Source of the DNA: Myxococcaceae bacterium
GTDB lineage: Bacteria; Myxococcota; Myxococcia; Myxococcales; Myxococcaceae
Length of the DNA: 32,956 nt
Assembly: GCA_017881265.1 (NCBI GenBank)
Contig: JADGRA010000058.1
Location: forward strand, 1 to 32,956
Reading direction: 5' to 3'
The notes beneath the pieces were generated by a model that worked only from the letters and a program-made list of their open reading frames with translations, was not told the DNA's origin and made no database searches. Numbering within the stretch: the stretch's first letter is position 1; each line of letters begins with the position of its first letter. Made by a program: the position numbers and the translations under genes. Of this stretch, positions 31,643 to 32,956 are shown piece by piece.

Positions 31643-32956
31643 AGGCGGCGCGCCAGCGCTTCCAGGGCCAGCAGCCCCGCCAGCAAGCCGAAGGCGCCGT
31701 CGCTGCCGCGCAGGTGGACGGTGCTGGGCCAGCGGGGCGGCGGAGGCAGCCGGCGCCAGGCGGAGGCCAGCGCCTGGGCGCCGTCCATCTCCAGAAAGGG
31801 GTGGTGGGCCGCCGCCGCCGCTGCGCGAAGCCGCGCCCGCGGCCAGCGGAGAAAGCGCGGGAAGTCCACCGCGTCCACGGCCAGCCCATCCACCGGGCCG
31901 GTGGCGGGCAGCGGGACGAAATGCGCGCCGGCGCCGTCCTGCACGCGCAGCGCGGCCCAGTCGTCGCTGAGGAAGACACCGCTGCGGGAGGCCCGCGGCG
32001 CTTCGAGCCAGCCCACCAGGTGCCCCAGCAGCGCCGCGTACACCGTCCCGGCCGCGGCCGGCGCCGACAGGCGCCAGAAGTCCGGCGCCGTCACCACCGC
32101 GACCCGGCCCTGGCCAACCGCCCGGCCCACCACCCAGGGAAGGTGGGCCGCCTCCCCGGCGGGCCCAAGTCGCCCGAGGACAACGCTGAGGGCGGGTGCC
32201 CGGAGGGTGGGGACGGGGGCGTAACCGCGAAAGGCCACTGCCTCCTCGCCCAGCTGGCCCGACAGTGGCTGGCGCGGGGCCGCCGTCGCCGCCTGCGCGA
32301 GTTCCACGCCGAGGGCCGTCGCGGCCCCGGGTGCGTCGAGGACGAGGAGCGCCCCGCCGGACTCGACGTAGTGGCGCAGCGCCGACGCAGCGGCGGCGTC
32401 GAGGCTACCCGGGCCGAAGCCCACCAGCGCCAGCATGTCCACACCGGCGAGGCCTTCGGGCGTCCGGAGCAGGGCAAGGGGGGGGTGGGGCGCGAGCCCG
32501 CGGGCCACCACCGCCTGCGTGCCCAGCTGTGCCAGAAGCTGGACGTCCGCGCCCGGCGTCTGCAGCCCGGCGGCTGCGGCCCGCGCTTCCCACCCCGGTG
32601 CCGCGGCCAGCACCAACCGCCGGGCCACCCGGGTGCGCGCGGCCAGGGTGACAAGCCGCCCGTCCTGGGCCTGTGCCTCCCCGGCCACCGCGGCCTCCAG
32701 CGCGACGAAGGAAATGCCCTCCGTCAGCGGAGCGACGCGAAGCCGAAGGGTCCGCACCCCGTCCGCCCCGTCCACCTGCAGATGCTGCGACGTCGGCGCC
32801 GCGGAGGTGGAGCGCGCGCTCAGGGTGAGGCGCTGTCCGTCCCCACGCCGCACGCGCACCGTCACCCAAATTTCTGCGGTTTGGCCCAGGGCCACCTCCC
32901 CGGGGGCCTCCACCGAGAGGATGTCCACCCGGGGGCGCATCTCATCGAAGAGGAGA
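31483..32956 (-). CDS. BatA-like membrane protein with GATase-like domain, 5' truncated
   Basis: The frame is open to the right edge, reading 'LLFDEMRPRVDILSVE', which is the usual position just after the N-terminal region of BatA-like proteins, so the true start lies outside the window and the Met at 32940 is probably internal. About 490 residues are visible. A beta-rich part is followed by a ThuA/glutamine-amidotransferase-like segment ('GVDMLALVGFGPGSLDAAAASALRHYVESGGALLVLDAPG'). Near the end is a single helix, 'DGAFGLLAGLLALEALARRL'. The 50 residues beyond it are low-complexity and antisense to the DUF4175-like gene. It likely belongs to a Bat/MoxR-type envelope cluster that continues beyond the window. 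Confidence 0.78.
   Translation of the reverse strand, partial: LLFDEMRPRVDILSVEAPGEVALGQTAEIWVTVRVRRGDGQRLTLSARSTSAAPTSQHLQVDGADGVRTLRLRVAPLTEGISFVALEAAVAGEAQAQDGRLVTLAARTRVARRLVLAAAPGWEARAAAAGLQTPGADVQLLAQLGTQAVVARGLAPHPPLALLRTPEGLAGVDMLALVGFGPGSLDAAAASALRHYVESGGALLVLDAPGAATALGVELAQAATAAPRQPLSGQLGEEAVAFRGYAPVPTLRAPALSVVLGRLGPAGEAAHLPWVVGRAVGQGRVAVVTAPDFWRLSAPAAAGTVYAALLGHLVGWLEAPRASRSGVFLSDDWAALRVQDGAGAHFVPLPATGPVDGLAVDAVDFPRFLRWPRARLRAAAAAAHHPFLEMDGAQALASAWRRLPPPPRWPSTVHLRGSDGAFGLLAGLLALEALARRLYGRGGRSGSRDTTAASSGETGGTTSGDGRSQRDSATAAARAAASRDTPSSAA

Overview
The window is very GC-rich, starts genes freely with GTG and packs them with short or overlapping junctions. The gene content points to a myxobacterium (Myxococcota): a DUF4388 plus J-like protein, an Oar-type TonB-dependent transporter with its own TonB/ExbB/ExbD set, several putative lipoproteins, and DUF4175-like and BatA-like membrane proteins. 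This placement is an inference from gene content; no rRNA, tRNA or other strict phylogenetic marker is present. I recognise 30 protein-coding genes. The genes at both window edges are truncated. I saw no RNA gene, CRISPR array, insertion sequence or prophage.

Left part (1-7678): the C-terminal part of a DUF4388/J-like regulator, peptide deformylase (def), a convergent APC-family permease of visibly lower GC, endonuclease III (nth) divergent from a threonine aldolase (ltaE), then two envelope genes, an M23 peptidase lipoprotein and a beta-helix protein.

Middle (7700-17250): a GNAT acetyltransferase, a secreted DUF3887 protein, an alpha/beta hydrolase, phosphatidylserine synthase (pssA), cinA followed by a polytopic membrane protein and a DUF1285 protein, an orphan 2-oxoglutarate/Fe(II) oxygenase-like protein, a small DMT-type membrane protein, and a secreted metallopeptidase with TPR repeats.

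TonB region (17258-24360): tonB-exbB-exbD-exbD lies on the minus strand, divergent from an Oar-like TonB-dependent transporter and a cysteine-rich lipoprotein on the plus strand, closed by a strong intrinsic terminator. It reads as a self-contained outer-membrane transport cassette and is the most interesting system here. The M. xanthus Oar protein is known to be needed for PopC protease secretion, so export as well as uptake should be considered.

Right part (24372-32956): a TIGR03960-like radical SAM protein, a small PD-(D/E)XK-like protein, a zinc-ribbon YIP1 membrane protein, DUF2752, plsY, an RlmL-type rRNA methyltransferase, a DUF4175-like protein, and a BatA-like protein that overlaps it tail-to-tail by 160 bp and runs off the right edge. 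pssA and plsY make this window contribute two steps of phospholipid synthesis.
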